Shown one piece after another: positions 63,601-64,000 of a stretch of DNA of 64,000 nt. This DNA is from Paracoccus aminophilus JCM 7686 (lineage in GTDB: Bacteria; Pseudomonadota; Alphaproteobacteria; Rhodobacterales; Rhodobacteraceae), in NCBI RefSeq assembly GCF_000444995.1, contig NC_022043.1, positions 186,001-250,000 on the forward strand, written 5' to 3'. Positions within the stretch are counted from its first letter, which is position 1; each line of letters starts with the position of its first letter. The notes below the pieces were generated by a model. That model saw only the letters and a list, made by a program, of their open reading frames with translations, searched no databases and was not told where the DNA came from. Made by a program: the position numbers and the translations under genes.

Positions 63601-64000
63601 ACGGTAAGCCGCTGTCAGATCGCCCGAAAGGGTAATGCCGCTCGACAGCCCGTCCATGGCGAGGTCGCCCTTGAGGCCATAGCTGCTGCCGTTGACGTTC
63701 ACGCCCGAAAGCTGCAGCGCATTGCCCGGGCGGAAGTCGAAGTTCAGACCGCCGTTAAGCGTATCGCCGACCGCGCGCGCCAAGGCCGCGTCGGCGGGCT
63801 TCAAACCGTCGATGCCGAAGGCGACCCAACCATGGATCGAATTCAGCGCATCATTGGTCAGATCGACCTTGCCGAGCCCGTCGAGACGCAGCTCTTGCAG
63901 CTGAAGCTCTTCGCGCGAAATCTGGCCGACCCGCCCCTTGAGCGTCCAGCTTGAATCCCGCGTCGCGTCATAAGAAAGCTGCAAGCGGCCCGATTGCACG
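60622..64000 (-). CDS. tamB: translocation and assembly module protein TamB, C-terminal part
   Basis: About 1126 residues are visible; the N-terminus lies beyond the right edge. The long beta-strand-rich array with many GxxxAxAxL strands ends in a DUF490 domain: LDLVISAPRQVFVRGRGVDAELGGEIRVTG, then LIELQGSMIPALRLVAE, VISHLLFGRGLDSISALQAAQLA and the terminal GLYYERDY. TamB bridges inner and outer membrane and supports outer-membrane lipid and protein delivery with TamA. A tamA gene, if present, would be to the right on the minus strand. About 15 internal repeats of a DGALxGxT(K/Q)LNL-like unit are visible. Confidence 0.93.
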   Translation of the reverse strand, partial: VQSGRLQLSYDATRDSSWTLKGRVGQISREELQLQELRLDGLGKVDLTNDALNSIHGWVAFGIDGLKPADAALARAVGDTLNGGLNFDFRPGNALQLSGVNVNGSSYGLKGDLAMDGLSSGITLSGDLTAAYRDLGDLSGLAGRELAGRGEAHIAGYYQILTRGFDADVHVTGTDIKVSQPQADRLLAGQSTIEISARRDETGIELRNLAVNAQNLTVKGQGYLNSNASDVTATIEMPSLAAADPGMSGAIRAEAKLSGPDKARKLTVNGKAVDLVTGVKQIDGALRGETDLSVMAAEQNGNFELEELTLANPQLKLDGAGSFATGAIQAKLNLAVANLAVLESGLSGGLNAVATVSEKDGIRLITVDGTGQELRLGQDSVDGALTGETKLNLAAEQQGDTFTIKSFTLNNQQMDATASGVYGPAKTDLRANLNLRSLASFGRGWRGAVTADASFADDGSGARRLTVSGQGENLSFGQAQVDGALAGTTQLNLNGTERDGVFTIDTATVTNPRLNVAANGKVGKGVTDITAELNAQDLRFLGHGFRGAVKANGHVLDQGGNRQITATGSANGLAIGNEKADALLRGQTSFDIAATMDAQNRLSFQRLNARNPQLQIEANGDSTSRLNVNGRLADVALVAPGFPGPAQVTGTIAETPQNFAVNLNATAPGNTRAKIEGTLARTFQTMDLRVNGTSDIGIVNPILRTRSVEGPLAIDLRINGKPSLEALSGRVSLRGGRLSDPKFGLAVSSLNATAELNAGRIAVDVQGAVENGGTITAKGPVTLTGDRPLNLEIGLNNVVLRDPNLYETRVRGQLTVGGSLVGGMVISGRLNVGETELRIPSTGFGGATSIPAIKHLYDRPPVRATRAKAGLAGYPSADAAAAGMNGPAATAGAKPARLDLVISAPRQVFVRGRGVDAELGGEIRVTGTSAQVIPVGQLELIRGRVDLLGKRFDMTEGLIELQGSMIPALRLVAETVQDGVTTRIIIDGEARDPEVKFESDPEMPQEEVISHLLFGRGLDSISALQAAQLANAIAVLAGKGGEGIVGALRNATGLDDLDLSTDDQGQVSVRAGKYLSKKLYTDVQVGQSGKTELNLNLDISRSLRARGTVDSEGDSKLGLYYERDY

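Noticed and set aside
1..64000. tRNA, rRNA, origin and attachment-site search by eye
   Set aside because: No cloverleaf-type CCA-ended segment, rRNA block, DnaA-box cluster or integrase-flanked direct repeat was seen.

Overview
The window is a high-GC (roughly 63-65% by eye), densely coded stretch of a bacterial genome with about 57 protein genes and no rRNA, tRNA, CRISPR array or intact insertion sequence that I can see. Codon use, the many ABC importers for amino acids, peptides and polyols, and the gene families point to an alphaproteobacterium, most likely Paracoccaceae/Rhodobacterales (Paracoccus-like). That placement is inferred from style, not from a phylogenetic marker.

Layout. 1-1735: end of an acyl-CoA degradation operon (thiolase, acyl-CoA dehydrogenase). 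1748-2779: an Ldh-fold imine reductase resembling DpkA. 2961-10765: an unknown protein, a DHA2-type MFS exporter, a 1235-residue three-domain glycosyltransferase and a convergent sulfotransferase with a coiled-coil tail, followed by about 0.7 kb of eroded non-coding DNA. 11460-15264: an arsenic operon (arsR, arsC, acr3, arsH, MFS exporter) behind an ArsR-type palindrome. 15274-16837: divergent LysR/azoreductase pair. 17081-19145: RidA, a Cds1-like PLP enzyme and a YdcZ-type DMT permease. 19539-30717: hydroxyproline import and catabolism (polar amino acid ABC importer, FAD oxidase, 4-hydroxyproline epimerase, aconitase X type dehydratase, a second proline-racemase-fold enzyme), then on the other strand an XRE-cupin regulator and an N-methylproline-demethylase-like flavoenzyme. 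30941-34939: aquaporin, asparaginase, GNAT, DsbA-like protein, DgkA. 35011-45045: a D-amino acid/peptide module (D-aminopeptidase-like hydrolase, complete Dpp-type importer, M19 dipeptidase, D-amino acid transaminase-like enzyme, LysR). 45073-47298: YeiH and its LysR partner. 47408-48062: Phd/PIN toxin-antitoxin pair. 48308-53445: peptidase T, RTX-repeat protein, GMC oxidoreductase, Ivy-type lysozyme inhibitor. 53610-60582: ribitol uptake and catabolism with a LacI regulator. 60622-64000: the C-terminal part of TamB.

How the genes work together. In the hydroxyproline region the 4-hydroxyproline branch is import, epimerisation at C2 and FAD-dependent oxidation. The 3-hydroxyproline branches are two dehydratases producing pyrroline-2-carboxylate, whose reductase is probably the DpkA-like gene near the left end. 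The two loci share an 11-base promoter motif. The ribitol module is importer, ribitol 2-dehydrogenase (RbtD) and D-ribulokinase (RbtK). The peptide module combines three activities known to handle D-residues (D-aminopeptidase, renal-type dipeptidase, class IV aminotransferase) with one importer, suggesting scavenging of peptidoglycan-type or D-amino-acid-containing peptides.

No wholly new system is evident. The best leads are the D-peptide scavenging module, the Ser/Thr variant of the proline-racemase fold, the shared hydroxyproline promoter motif, the cysteine-desulfhydrase/RidA pair, and several perfect inverted repeats beside regulators.
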